Below are positions 1 through 8,005 of a stretch of 64,000 bases of DNA, piece by piece; positions within the stretch are counted from its first letter, which is position 1; every line of letters begins with the position of its first letter. Position numbers and translations under genes: made by a program. The notes beneath the pieces were generated by a model that had not been told where the DNA came from, made no database searches, and was given only the letters and a program-made list of their open reading frames with translations. Source of the DNA: Streptomyces mangrovisoli. GTDB taxonomy: Bacteria; Actinomycetota; Actinomycetes; Streptomycetales; Streptomycetaceae. Location of the stretch: positions 1 to 64,000 of the forward strand of contig NZ_LAVA02000083.1 of assembly GCF_000974985.2 (NCBI RefSeq), read 5' to 3'.

Positions 1-801
1 CGCGCGCTGAACGCCTCCGGCCCCCTCCCCCCGCTGCTCCTGTGCCACGCGGCCGGCGGCACCGGTGACGTCTACCGCCCGCTCGCCGAACGCCTGGGCG
101 CCGACCGGCCGGTGTACGCGCTGGAGCGGATCGAGGACGCCCGTACCGTCGCCGACAAGGCGCGCCGCCATGCCGACGCCGTGCGTGACCGGTGGCCCGA
201 CGGGCCCGTGCTGCTGGGCGGTTGGTCCTTCGGCGGGTTCGTCGCCCAGGAGACCGCCCGCCTGCTCGCCGCGGCCGGGCGCCCGGTGGAGCTGGTCGTC
301 CTCATCGACGCCGTACGGCCGTTGCTGCCGGCCGGTGCGGGCGCCGACCGCGTCCGCGGCCATCTCGAAGGCTTCGCGGCGCATGTCGCCGAGACCTACG
401 GGGTGCGGCTGCGGCTGCCGTACGACGAACTCGTCGCGCTCGAGGACGACGGCGCGCGGGTGGACGCCGTGCTGCGGCCGCTGCGCGAGTCCGGCGTCGT
501 ACCGCACGCGGCGCTCGCGCATCAGCGCGCCTCCTACCTGGACCTGCGGGCGGGCGAGGCCCATCGGCCGGGTCGGTACGACGGGCGGGTGGTGCTGTAC
601 CGGGCGGCCGAGCCCGCGCCGCACACCGTGCGCGACCCGGCCTACGAACGGCACGACGGCGCGCTCGGCTGGGACGGGCTCTGCCCGCGCCTGGAGGTCG
701 TCGAGGTCCCGGGCCACCATCTGTCCCTGCTCGACCCGCCGCACGTGGACACCCTCGCCGCCCGTCTGCGCCAGGCACTGGGCACCACGGCCACCTTCTA
801 G
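1..801 (+). CDS. Thioesterase (domain), 5' truncated by window edge
   Basis: The reading frame is open from the first base, and 266 residues are visible. It is an alpha/beta-hydrolase thioesterase of the kind that ends modular polyketide or nonribosomal peptide synthases, or acts as a free-standing type II editing enzyme. The nucleophile serine lies in GWSFGG at visible residue 76. A family-typical HAAGG segment sits near the N-terminus, an aspartate in LIDA is a likely charge-relay residue, and the catalytic histidine is probably in PGHHLS near residue 240. The upstream LNASGPLPP stretch looks like a linker, so I favour the C-terminal domain of a larger synthase that begins outside the window. 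The stop is followed after 18 bases by the esterase gene on the same strand, which suggests one transcript. Confidence 0.85.
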   Translation, partial: RALNASGPLPPLLLCHAAGGTGDVYRPLAERLGADRPVYALERIEDARTVADKARRHADAVRDRWPDGPVLLGGWSFGGFVAQETARLLAAAGRPVELVVLIDAVRPLLPAGAGADRVRGHLEGFAAHVAETYGVRLRLPYDELVALEDDGARVDAVLRPLRESGVVPHAALAHQRASYLDLRAGEAHRPGRYDGRVVLYRAAEPAPHTVRDPAYERHDGALGWDGLCPRLEVVEVPGHHLSLLDPPHVDTLAARLRQALGTTATF

Positions 802-819
802 ACCCCCACTGGAGCCGCC

Positions 820-1761
820 ATGTCCGAGCCCACCCCCGCCGTGTCCCGCCGCGCCGTCACCCGGACCGCGGCCGCCACCGGTCTCGCGCTGCTGTTCGGC
901 GCGGCCGCCACGGGCCGCGCGGGAGCCGCCACGCGGATCGACGCGCGGACCGTGGACGTGTCCGTGCCGTCGGCCGCGCTGGGCGCCGCCGCCCCGGTCC
1001 GGCTGATCCTGCCGTCCACCTACGACGACCACCCCGAGCGGACCTACCCCGTGCTGTACCTGCTGCACGGCGCCCACGACGACTACACCTCCTGGACCCG
1101 GGAGACGGACATCGAGGCGCTCACCGAGGGCCGCGACCTGATCGTGGCGATGCCCGACGGCGGCCCCACCGGGATCCCCACCACCTGGCGCAGCGGCCCC
1201 GACTACGAGACCTTCCAGCTCACCGAGGTGCCGGCGGTCCTCGCCCGGGACTGGCGCGCCTCCTCGGTGCGGGCCGTCGCGGGGATCTCGACCGGCGGCT
1301 ACGGCGCCATGGCCCACGCGGCGCGCCACCCCGGCCTGTTCACCGCCGCCGCCTCCTACAGCGGGATCCTCGACACCACCGCCGCGGGCGTGCCCGCCGT
1401 GGTGGACGCGATCGTGGCCCGGGAGGACCTGCTGCCGTACTCGCTGTGGGGCAGCGCTGTCCTCGACTTCCTCACCTGGAACGACCACAACCCGAGGGCT
1501 CGCGCCACCGGCCTGCGCGGCACCCCGCTGTACCTCTCCAGCGGCAGCGGACTGGCCGGAGGCACCGGCTCGCTGCTGCCCGAGGCGCTGGAGAGCACCC
1601 TGTGGCTGTCCGCACACACTTTCGCCGCGACGCTGGCCGTGCTAGGCATCTCCGCGACCACCCATTTCTATGCGGGAGGTGAGCACAGCTGGGCGTACTG
1701 GACGCGGGAGTTCACCACGTCATGGCCGATGCTCGCCCACGCGCTGGGGGTGCCCGAGTGA
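820..1761 (+). CDS. Tat-exported alpha/beta-hydrolase esterase (esterase D/antigen 85-like)
   Basis: A 313-residue secreted hydrolase. The N-terminus has a twin-arginine signal (SRRAVTR, then a hydrophobic stretch ending near AGAA), so folded export by Tat is expected. The mature part matches the putative-esterase family (PF00756): a VLYLLHGAHDDYTSW oxyanion region, the nucleophile in GISTGG (Ser157), and a histidine near the C-terminus in GGEHSW. Such proteins hydrolyse or transfer acyl esters outside the cell; the substrate cannot be told from sequence. The ATG follows GGAG by five bases and comes 18 bases after the thioesterase stop, so the two genes may be co-transcribed. That raises the possibility of a link to the natural product made upstream, but this is inference. 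Confidence 0.85.
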   Translation: MSEPTPAVSRRAVTRTAAATGLALLFGAAATGRAGAATRIDARTVDVSVPSAALGAAAPVRLILPSTYDDHPERTYPVLYLLHGAHDDYTSWTRETDIEALTEGRDLIVAMPDGGPTGIPTTWRSGPDYETFQLTEVPAVLARDWRASSVRAVAGISTGGYGAMAHAARHPGLFTAAASYSGILDTTAAGVPAVVDAIVAREDLLPYSLWGSAVLDFLTWNDHNPRARATGLRGTPLYLSSGSGLAGGTGSLLPEALESTLWLSAHTFAATLAVLGISATTHFYAGGEHSWAYWTREFTTSWPMLAHALGVPE

Positions 1762-1880
1762 TGCCGGTGCCGCCGGGGCGCGGAACGGAGCGCACGGGTC
1801 GTGCGTCCCACCCCAGGACCCTCCCGCGCCGCACGGGCGGCGGTTCGCGGACGAGCCGCCCCGGGGCGAAAGGAGTGCCT

Positions 1881-3116
1881 GTGACGGCCTTGCCCACACC
1901 GCGCGGGGGAGCGGACGCGTCCGGTGGGGCGCCGCTGCTGCCGCCCGCGCTCGCCGCGCTGCTGCGCGAGCGGATCGAGCCGGTCGCCGACGAGGTGGAG
2001 GCGGTGGTGCGCGGGCAGGTGCCCGAGTACGCCCGCCCGGACAACGAGACCTACGGACGCAATCTGCGGGCGGGGGTGGTGCAGGCCCTGACCCTCTTCG
2101 TCGACCACATCGCCGACGCGCACGGACGGGGCGACGCGATCACGACGACGTACTACGAACTCGGCCGCGGAGAGGCGCTGGTGGGCCGCAGCCTGGACGC
2201 CCTCCAGTCGGCGGTGCGGATCGGCGGGCTGCACGCCTGGCGGGCCATGAGCCGTACGGCGGAGGAACTGGGCCTGGACTCCGGGGTGGTCGCCGCGCTG
2301 GGCGAACTGGCCTTCCGCACCGTGCACGAGGTCGCGGAGGCCGCCGCGGCCGGCTACGCGGAGACCCAGCTGCGCAGCACGCAGGAGCTGGAGCGGCGCC
2401 GGCGGCGGCTGCTGCACCTGCTGCTCGACGACCCTCCGGTCGCCCGGGAGGTCGTACGGGACCTGGCGCACAGCGCGCGGTGGACGGTGCCGCGCCAGGT
2501 GGCCGTGGTGGCGCTCGTGGCCACGACGCGGCAGGGCGCGCAGGACCGGCCGCTCGTGGCGGCCGGTGTGCTCGTCGACATGGACTCCCGGCCGCCGCGG
2601 ATGCTGCTGCCCGACCCGGACGGCACCGGTCCGACCGGCGGACGCACCCTCGCGCTCGCGCTGCGCGGCCGTCCGGCGGCCGTCGGGCCGACCGTGCCGC
2701 TCGCCGAGGCCGCGCAGTCGCTGCGCTGGGCGACCCGGGCGCTGGGCCTGATGGGCCGCGGCGTCCTGCCCCGGCACGGGGTGGTGCGCTGCGCGGACCA
2801 CCTGGCGACGCTGCTGCTGTACGGCGACGAGCCGTTGCACGGTCAGTTGTCGGCGCGTGCCCTGGCGCCGCTGGAGACGGTCACCGAGGGGCAGCGGGCG
2901 CGGCTGGCGGAGACGCTGCTCGCGTGGCTGCTCGGTGGCAGCAACGTGCCCGAGGTGGCCGCGCGGCTGGCGGTCCACCCGCAGACGGTGCGCTACCGGC
3001 TGCGCCAGCTGGAGCGGCTGTTCGGGGACGCGCTGCACGACCCCGGCGCCCGCCTCGATCTCATCCTGGCCTTGCGGGCCAGGGAGTTGAGGGAGGGCGC
3101 CGGGGAGGAGGGCTGA
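1881..3116 (+). CDS. PucR-type helix-turn-helix transcriptional regulator
   Basis: A 411-residue regulator. The C-terminal 70 residues hold a PucR/CdaR-type helix-turn-helix (EVAARLAVHPQTVRYRLRQL), and the N-terminal half is all-helical with features of the RsbR/GGDEF-like N-terminal domains of this family. The frame is open further upstream, but the GTG at 1881 is chosen because AAAGGAG lies just before it and the sequence between 1762 and 1880 does not look coding. PucR-family proteins usually sense a small metabolite and act on neighbouring catabolic genes. Here no obvious target is adjacent, since the esterase lies upstream in the same direction and an MHYT gene converges from downstream. 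Confidence 0.85.
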   Translation: MTALPTPRGGADASGGAPLLPPALAALLRERIEPVADEVEAVVRGQVPEYARPDNETYGRNLRAGVVQALTLFVDHIADAHGRGDAITTTYYELGRGEALVGRSLDALQSAVRIGGLHAWRAMSRTAEELGLDSGVVAALGELAFRTVHEVAEAAAAGYAETQLRSTQELERRRRRLLHLLLDDPPVAREVVRDLAHSARWTVPRQVAVVALVATTRQGAQDRPLVAAGVLVDMDSRPPRMLLPDPDGTGPTGGRTLALALRGRPAAVGPTVPLAEAAQSLRWATRALGLMGRGVLPRHGVVRCADHLATLLLYGDEPLHGQLSARALAPLETVTEGQRARLAETLLAWLLGGSNVPEVAARLAVHPQTVRYRLRQLERLFGDALHDPGARLDLILALRARELREGAGEEG

Positions 3117-3173
3117 GGCACGGGGCCCCGGGTCAGCCGGTGGGGGAGGCGTGACGAGGGGCCGGGCGTCCGG

Positions 3174-4202
3174 TCACTGCCAGTCGTGCGGGCGGGGCGC
3201 GCCCGCGGACTGGTGCTGCCCGTAGCCGGCGTCGGGGGCCGGCGCGTAGGTGCCGGTCGCGGCGTCGGAGGGGTGGGCGGCCGGCGGGAACGGGTCGTTC
3301 GCGGCGCCGCCGGCGTTCGGGGCCGGGGCGTACCGCCCGGTGCCGAGACCGACGGACGGGGCGGACGGCGGGTACTGGCCGATGGTCGGCCGGGTCACCG
3401 GGGCGTCGAAGACGTCGAGGGCGGGCATGACCGGCCGGGCGGGCGCCTGGTCCTGCCAGTCGTCGTGGCCCAGCACGGTGTCCGGGTCGAACATGACGAC
3501 CACGGCCGCGACGATCAGCACGACCACCGGGCCGGCGAGCATGACGAGCAGGAAGGAGAGCTGGTCGGCGGAGGACTGCCGGGCCAGCGAGACGTGGTCG
3601 ACGTCGACGCTCACGGCGGCCATGCCGGTGTAGTGCATGAGCGACACGGCGGCACCCATCACGAGGCTCGCGCCGATGCTCGCCCAGAGGCCGTTGATGG
3701 ACACGGCGGCCCACAGGGCGGCGGTCGCCGCGACGACGGCGATCACCACGGAGACCGCGACGACCGCGACGCTGTAGTGCAGGGTGGCGTCGATCCGGAG
3801 GGCGGCCATGCCGAGGTAGTGCATGGCGGCGACGCCGATGCCCGTGAGGGTGCCGGCCAGGGCGAGGTTCTTGGTGCCGGAGCCGCGGTAGCCCACCAGG
3901 AAGACGCCGACGGCGACCACGACGATGGCGACCAGGAGGCTCAACAGCGTCTCGGCGGTGTCGTAGTTGACGGCGGCGCCCTCGACGTTGAACCCGATCA
4001 TCGCGATGAAGTGCATGGTCCAGATGCCGCAGCCCAGCGCCACGGAGCCGAGGGCGAGCCAGCCCGCGCGCCGCTGGCCGGAGCCGCGGCGCAGGGAACG
4101 GGTGGTGCAGCGCAGGCCGAGGGCGGCACCCATGCACGCCATGGCGAAGGCGGCTATGGGCGTGACCGCCCCATAGTGGAATTCGGACACGGTTGCGGAC
4201 AA
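3174..4202 (-). CDS. MHYT-domain integral membrane protein
   Basis: An integral membrane protein with three copies of the MHYT motif (MHFIAMIGF, MHYLGMAAL, MHYTGMAAV), each near a membrane segment. The family is proposed to bind copper or sense oxygen, CO or NO at the membrane. About seven membrane helices are followed by a 120-residue proline- and glycine-rich cytoplasmic tail with repeated GTGRYAPAP-like elements. No GGDEF, EAL or kinase domain is attached, so the output is unknown. The frame is open to a GTG at 4292. I prefer the TTG at 4202 because AGAAGG stands seven or eight bases before it, the family usually begins right at this point, and codon use upstream is less biased. An ATG at 4220 is a second alternative. 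Confidence 0.85.
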   Translation of the reverse strand: MSATVSEFHYGAVTPIAAFAMACMGAALGLRCTTRSLRRGSGQRRAGWLALGSVALGCGIWTMHFIAMIGFNVEGAAVNYDTAETLLSLLVAIVVVAVGVFLVGYRGSGTKNLALAGTLTGIGVAAMHYLGMAALRIDATLHYSVAVVAVSVVIAVVAATAALWAAVSINGLWASIGASLVMGAAVSLMHYTGMAAVSVDVDHVSLARQSSADQLSFLLVMLAGPVVVLIVAAVVVMFDPDTVLGHDDWQDQAPARPVMPALDVFDAPVTRPTIGQYPPSAPSVGLGTGRYAPAPNAGGAANDPFPPAAHPSDAATGTYAPAPDAGYGQHQSAGAPRPHDWQ

Positions 4203-4453
4203 GACGACGCCCTTCTGCATAAGGATCGGACCGACCCGGCTACCGCCGTCGGCGGAGGCCGGATCATCAGGGGAGGCGGTGGGGGGCGTCACCCGAGGTC
4301 CGTGCGTCGTACACCGGGAGAGGCGGGCCGAATGCGTCGGCCTGTCCCGGAAACCGGGCCCTGCTGATAGTGAAAGCGAGCCACTTTGCTGGCTTCTTCA
4401 CCAATAAATCACACGCGTTTCGCTGCCCCTCTCCAAAGGGGTGGCGATTCGAA

Positions 4454-4503
4454 CCTTCCGTGATCGAATCGAGACGCCCTGGTCCCGATTCGATCACGGA
4501 AGG
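4454..4503 (-). terminator. Perfect 18-bp inverted repeat, likely terminator of the MFS gene
   Basis: The left arm CCTTCCGTGATCGAATCG (4454-4471) and its exact complement (4486-4503) enclose a 14-base loop. The repeat lies 67 bases past the stop of the transporter gene and about 250 bases before the MHYT start, on the same strand. There is no T-run, as is common for hairpin terminators in high-G+C actinobacteria. The rest of the 4203-4570 spacer shows no credible gene. A double-stranded operator is the alternative reading. Confidence 0.6.
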
Positions 4504-4570
4504 CAGTACTCCGGACGGTTGTTCCGGATAGCCTCCGAGCTGGGGTGATTTGGCCCTTCGGCCGGGTGCG

Positions 4571-7276
4571 CTACTCCGCCGGTCCGGTCTCCACCGGCTC
4601 GCTCTCCACCGGCTCGTTCCCCGCCGACGGGGCTTCCGTCGGCTGGGCGAGGTCGAGGTCGACGCCCGGGCTCTCGGAACCGCCGAGGGTGACGGTCCTC
4701 GACACCGGCGGATAGCCCACGGCGACGACGGTGTAGTCACCCGGCGTCAGGTCCGTCAGCGTGTACGTGCCGTCGGACGACGTGGTGGCCGTGGCCGCGG
4801 GCGTGCCGTCGGCCGACAGCAGGGTGATCCGGGCCTCGGCGACCGGCAGGCCGGTGGTGCCGTGCCGGACCGTGCCGGTGAGCGCGCCGGCCGGCTGGAG
4901 CGTCACGTCGTACCGGGTGACACCGTCGTCCCCGACCTCCACCGACGTGGCGTCCGGGCGGTGCCCGTCGGCGCTCACCTGCACGGTGAAGCGGCCGGGC
5001 GGCACGACGGGCAGCGAGTAGGAGCCGTCCGCGCCGCTCGTCGCGGAGGCGACGACCTCGCCGCGCGCGTCGATGACCACGACCGCCGCCTCGGCGGGCG
5101 TCGACCCGTCCGCCGCCCGCACCGTGCCGCGCAGACCCGGCGCGCCCGCGAGCGTCACCGTGCGCACAGCCGGCTCGTCGCCGACCTGGAGGTCGAGCGC
5201 CTGCGGCTGATGTCCTACGGCCGAGACGACGAGGATGTACGACCCCGGGGCGGGCCGCGGCAGGGTGTAGGAGCCGTCGTCCCTGGTGCGGGCGCGGGCC
5301 GTCTGGTGACCGCTCTGGTCGATGAGGGTGAGCGTGGCGCGGGCGACGGGGCCGTGCGCGGAGTTCTCGACCCGGCCGGACAGGACGGGCCCGTCGGGGG
5401 CCGCCCCGGTGGTGCCGGCCTCCTCGTCCACGGCCGCGGTGGCACCGGCGGTGGTGCCGCCGGAGACGGTGGCGCCGGCCGCGGTGGCGGCGGGCGTCGT
5501 GCCCGCGGCGGAGCCGGAAGCGGGGGACGCGCCGGCGAGCGCCACGGCCCCCGCCCGCGTGCGGCCGCGGATCAGCGAGGCGGCCGCCGCGGCCAGGGAC
5601 ATCGCGATCGCCAGCGAGAACACGACCATCAGGCCGTCGTGGAAGGGCTGCGAGATCAGGTGCGGGAAGAACTCCCGGCCGGTGAGCCTCGCGGCGTTGG
5701 CCGACGGAAGATGGCTGAGGATGTCCGAGCCCAGCAGGTGCTGGATCGGGTTGTAGCCGAGGAACGCGGCGAACAGGACACCGACCGGCGGGATCGCGGC
5801 GACCGCGTGCGCCGCCTGCGCCGGGACGCCCTGCGCGGTGAGGCCCGTGGTGAGGGTGGAGGGCAGCGAGCCGGAGAGGCCCGCGACCATGAGCGAGAAG
5901 AACACGCCCATGGACAGCACCATGCCCGCGTTCTGGAAGGTGGCCCGCATCCCGGACGCGGCGCCGCGGGCGTCCGCCGGGACGCTCGACATGATGATCG
6001 ACGTGTTGGGCGCGGCGAACAGGCCGCCGCCCAGGCCGTTGAGGAAGATCAGCCCCGCGAAGATCCAGTAGTTGAAGTCGGTGGGCAGCACGAGCAGGCC
6101 CGCGAACGACAGGCCCATCACCAGGAATCCCGCGGCGGCGAACAGCCGCGCCCCGTACTTGTCCGACAGATGGCCCGAGACGGGCCCGGCGACCAGGAAG
6201 CCGACGGTCAGCGGAAGCATGTAGATGCCCGCCCACAGCGGGGTGTCCGCGTAGTCGTAGCCGTGCAGCGGCAGCCAGATGCCCTGGAGCCAGATGATGA
6301 GCATGAACTGGAGGCCACCACGGGCGATGGCGCCGAGCAGGGTGGCCGCGTTGCCGCCCGCGAAGGCCGGATCGCGGAACAGCCGCATCGGGAACATCGG
6401 TTCACTGATCTTCGACTCGATCACGCAGAAGGCGGCGAGGACGAGCGTGCCGCCGATCAGCCCGGCGAGCACCCAGGGATTGGTCCAGCCCATGGTGTGG
6501 CCGCCGTAGGGCTGGATGCCGTAGGTGATGCCCGCCAGCAGCGCGGTCAGGCCGACGGCGAAGGTCAGGTTGCCCCACCAGTCCATCCTGCCGGGCCTGC
6601 GCACCCCGGTCTCGTGCAGCGACTTGTACGCCCACACCGTGCCGATCAGGCCGATCGGCACGTTCACCCAGAACACCGAGCGCCAGTTCCACGTCACCAG
6701 CGCGCCGCCGAGGACCAGGCCGATGAACGAGCCCGCGATGCCCGCGACCATGTTGACGCCGAGCGCCATGCCGCGCTGCCGGGCCGGGAACGCGTCGGTC
6801 AGGATGGCCGCGGAGTTCGCCATCAGCATGGCGCCGCCGACGGCCTGCGGTATCCGCCAGCCGATCAGCCACAGCGCTCCCGCGCCCCCGTGGAAGGGGT
6901 CGAGGGAGAGGATCACCGAGGTGACCGTGAAGATCATGAAGCCCGCGTTGTAGATGCGCACGCGGCCCCACATGTCGCCGAGCCGGCCGAGCGCGACCAC
7001 CAGCACGGCGGTGACGAGCATGTAGCCCATCAGCATCCACAGCAGATAGCTGACGTTGGACGGTTCGAGCGGGTCGAGCCGGATGCCGGTGAAGATGCCC
7101 GGCAGGGAGATCAGGACGATCGAGCTGTTGATCGTCGCGAGCAGGATGCCGAGCGTGGTGTTGGTCAGCGCCACCCACTTGTAGCGGGGGTGATCGACGC
7201 CGATCCACACGCTGCGCCCGCGTCGGCGGGCGCCGCCCGGATCGGCTGCGCGGTGGGTGGTTTCCTCGGTGGCCAT
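4571..7276 (-). CDS. DHA2-type MFS transporter fused to three carboxypeptidase-regulatory-like repeats
   Basis: A 901-residue protein. Residues 30-570 form a 14-helix major facilitator of the drug:H+ antiporter-2 (EmrB/QacA) type, with GRLGDMWGR in the helix 2-3 loop and MALGVNMVAGIAGSFIG in the antiporter region. An Ala/Thr/Gly linker (about 585-628) leads to three tandem repeats of 75-80 residues (about 629-708, 709-790, 791-870). Each has the pattern LxGTV..G.PvaeA.V.L.d..G....t..DGsYtL..l.PG.Y.v.v, which is the carboxypeptidase regulatory-like/transthyretin-like beta-sandwich. The tail is Glu/Pro-rich. The gene lies downstream of a MarR repressor gene with three palindromes between them, which fits a substrate-inducible efflux pump. 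The fused domains are unusual for an MFS pump and may bind the substrate or a partner. Confidence 0.9.
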   Translation of the reverse strand: MATEETTHRAADPGGARRRGRSVWIGVDHPRYKWVALTNTTLGILLATINSSIVLISLPGIFTGIRLDPLEPSNVSYLLWMLMGYMLVTAVLVVALGRLGDMWGRVRIYNAGFMIFTVTSVILSLDPFHGGAGALWLIGWRIPQAVGGAMLMANSAAILTDAFPARQRGMALGVNMVAGIAGSFIGLVLGGALVTWNWRSVFWVNVPIGLIGTVWAYKSLHETGVRRPGRMDWWGNLTFAVGLTALLAGITYGIQPYGGHTMGWTNPWVLAGLIGGTLVLAAFCVIESKISEPMFPMRLFRDPAFAGGNAATLLGAIARGGLQFMLIIWLQGIWLPLHGYDYADTPLWAGIYMLPLTVGFLVAGPVSGHLSDKYGARLFAAAGFLVMGLSFAGLLVLPTDFNYWIFAGLIFLNGLGGGLFAAPNTSIIMSSVPADARGAASGMRATFQNAGMVLSMGVFFSLMVAGLSGSLPSTLTTGLTAQGVPAQAAHAVAAIPPVGVLFAAFLGYNPIQHLLGSDILSHLPSANAARLTGREFFPHLISQPFHDGLMVVFSLAIAMSLAAAAASLIRGRTRAGAVALAGASPASGSAAGTTPAATAAGATVSGGTTAGATAAVDEEAGTTGAAPDGPVLSGRVENSAHGPVARATLTLIDQSGHQTARARTRDDGSYTLPRPAPGSYILVVSAVGHQPQALDLQVGDEPAVRTVTLAGAPGLRGTVRAADGSTPAEAAVVVIDARGEVVASATSGADGSYSLPVVPPGRFTVQVSADGHRPDATSVEVGDDGVTRYDVTLQPAGALTGTVRHGTTGLPVAEARITLLSADGTPAATATTSSDGTYTLTDLTPGDYTVVAVGYPPVSRTVTLGGSESPGVDLDLAQPTEAPSAGNEPVESEPVETGPAE

Positions 7277-7310
7277 GAAGTGCTCTCTCTGGTGCCTTTA
7301 CGGGAGCGTG

Positions 7311-7390
7311 GGGCTGGTGCCTGTCACAGGGGTGTGGGGCCGGTGTCTGTCACAGGGGTGTGGGGGCTGGTGCCTGTCACAGGGGTGCGG
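7311..7390. repeat. Three 26-27 bp tandem repeats, each with a CCTGTCACAGG-type palindrome
   Basis: Three copies of a GG(C)TGGTGCCTGTCACAGGGG-like unit follow one another between the MarR gene and the transporter gene. The palindromes are at 7320-7330 (CCTGTCACAGG), 7346-7356 (one mismatch) and 7373-7383 (exact). Spacing of 26 and 27 bp is about 2.5 helical turns. They lie in the 5' leader or promoter of the MFS gene, so they are good candidates for repressor binding or for a leader element. Confidence 0.75.
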
Positions 7391-7403
7391 GAGCCGGCGT
7401 CGC

Positions 7404-7877
7404 TCACGCGGGCCGGGACGCGGCGCGGCCGGCGCCGGTGCGGGCCGGTTCCTGGACCATCCGCCGCACCAGCGGCAGGGCGGTGTCCACGGCGGATCCG
7501 AGCGCCTGGCGCTCGTCCTCGGTCAGGGCGGCCATGAACTGGACGAGCCGTTCCTTACGGGCGTGACGCAGTTCTGTCAGCACCTCCCGACCGGCGTCGG
7601 TGACGGCGACGAGGGTGACCCGTCCGTCGTCGGGGTCGCTGATCCGCGCGGCCAGGCCCTGGTTCTCCAGGCGCTGGACCAGCTGTGTCATCGAGGGCTG
7701 CGCGACGCCCTCGGCCGCCGCCAGCGCGGTGATGCGCACGGGACCCTCGCGCTCCAGGCGGCCCAGCGTGGCGGCGGCGGTGAAGCTCATCCCGCGCCGG
7801 TCCGCAAGGCTGCGGACCACGATCCCCGCCACTTCGGCCAATGCCTGGGCGATCTCACCCGGCTCCATCTCGGACAC
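7404..7877 (-). CDS. MarR-family transcriptional regulator
   Basis: A 157-residue winged-helix repressor. The DNA-binding part includes ITALAAAEGVAQPSMTQLVQRLENQGL (helix-turn-helix) and the wing ISDPDDGRVTLVAVTDAG, with the DxRxxxxxLT-type signature present as DDGRVTLVAVT. MarR proteins bind palindromes as dimers and release them on binding small lipophilic molecules. The MFS pump gene starts 127 bases downstream on the same strand, so this is most likely the repressor of that pump and of itself. The GTG at 7877 follows AGGA; an internal ATG at 7868 is possible. Confidence 0.9.
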   Translation of the reverse strand: MSEMEPGEIAQALAEVAGIVVRSLADRRGMSFTAAATLGRLEREGPVRITALAAAEGVAQPSMTQLVQRLENQGLAARISDPDDGRVTLVAVTDAGREVLTELRHARKERLVQFMAALTEDERQALGSAVDTALPLVRRMVQEPARTGAGRAASRPA

Positions 7878-7914
7878 ATGTCCTGTGTATCACGCGCCTA
7901 TATAGTTGACCTAT
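7875..7914 (-). promoter_or_regulatory. A+T-rich promoter/operator region of the marR-type gene
   Basis: This is the most A+T-rich stretch nearby. It holds the imperfect palindrome ATAGTTGACCTAT (7902-7914) and the inverted repeat ACACA-TGTCC-TGTGT just upstream of the GTG. On the minus strand TATATA could serve as a -10 element, with only a weak -35. Autoregulatory MarR binding here is plausible but not shown. Confidence 0.4.
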
Positions 7915-8005
7915 TAAAAATTGAGTAAGAGCCACCCGTGACACCCGCCCGCACATGGCCGCACACGGCCGGTCCCCCCGGGCGGGCGGGTGTCCGAGGT
8001 CGGCG

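Noticed and set aside
4445..4454. GGTTCGAATC on the minus strand, like a tRNA T-loop
   Set aside because: The flanking five bases on each side do not pair, and no acceptor or anticodon stem can be formed. It overlaps the hairpin arm instead.
7320..7383. ECF41 promoter suggested by TGTCACA within the palindromes
   Set aside because: No CGTC occurs 16 bases downstream of any of the three copies, and that strand has no gene to express.
4550..7537. 995-codon open frame opposite the MFS fusion gene
   Set aside because: Arg/Gly/His-rich composition is the antisense shadow of a high-G+C gene. The minus-strand frame encodes a recognisable transporter.
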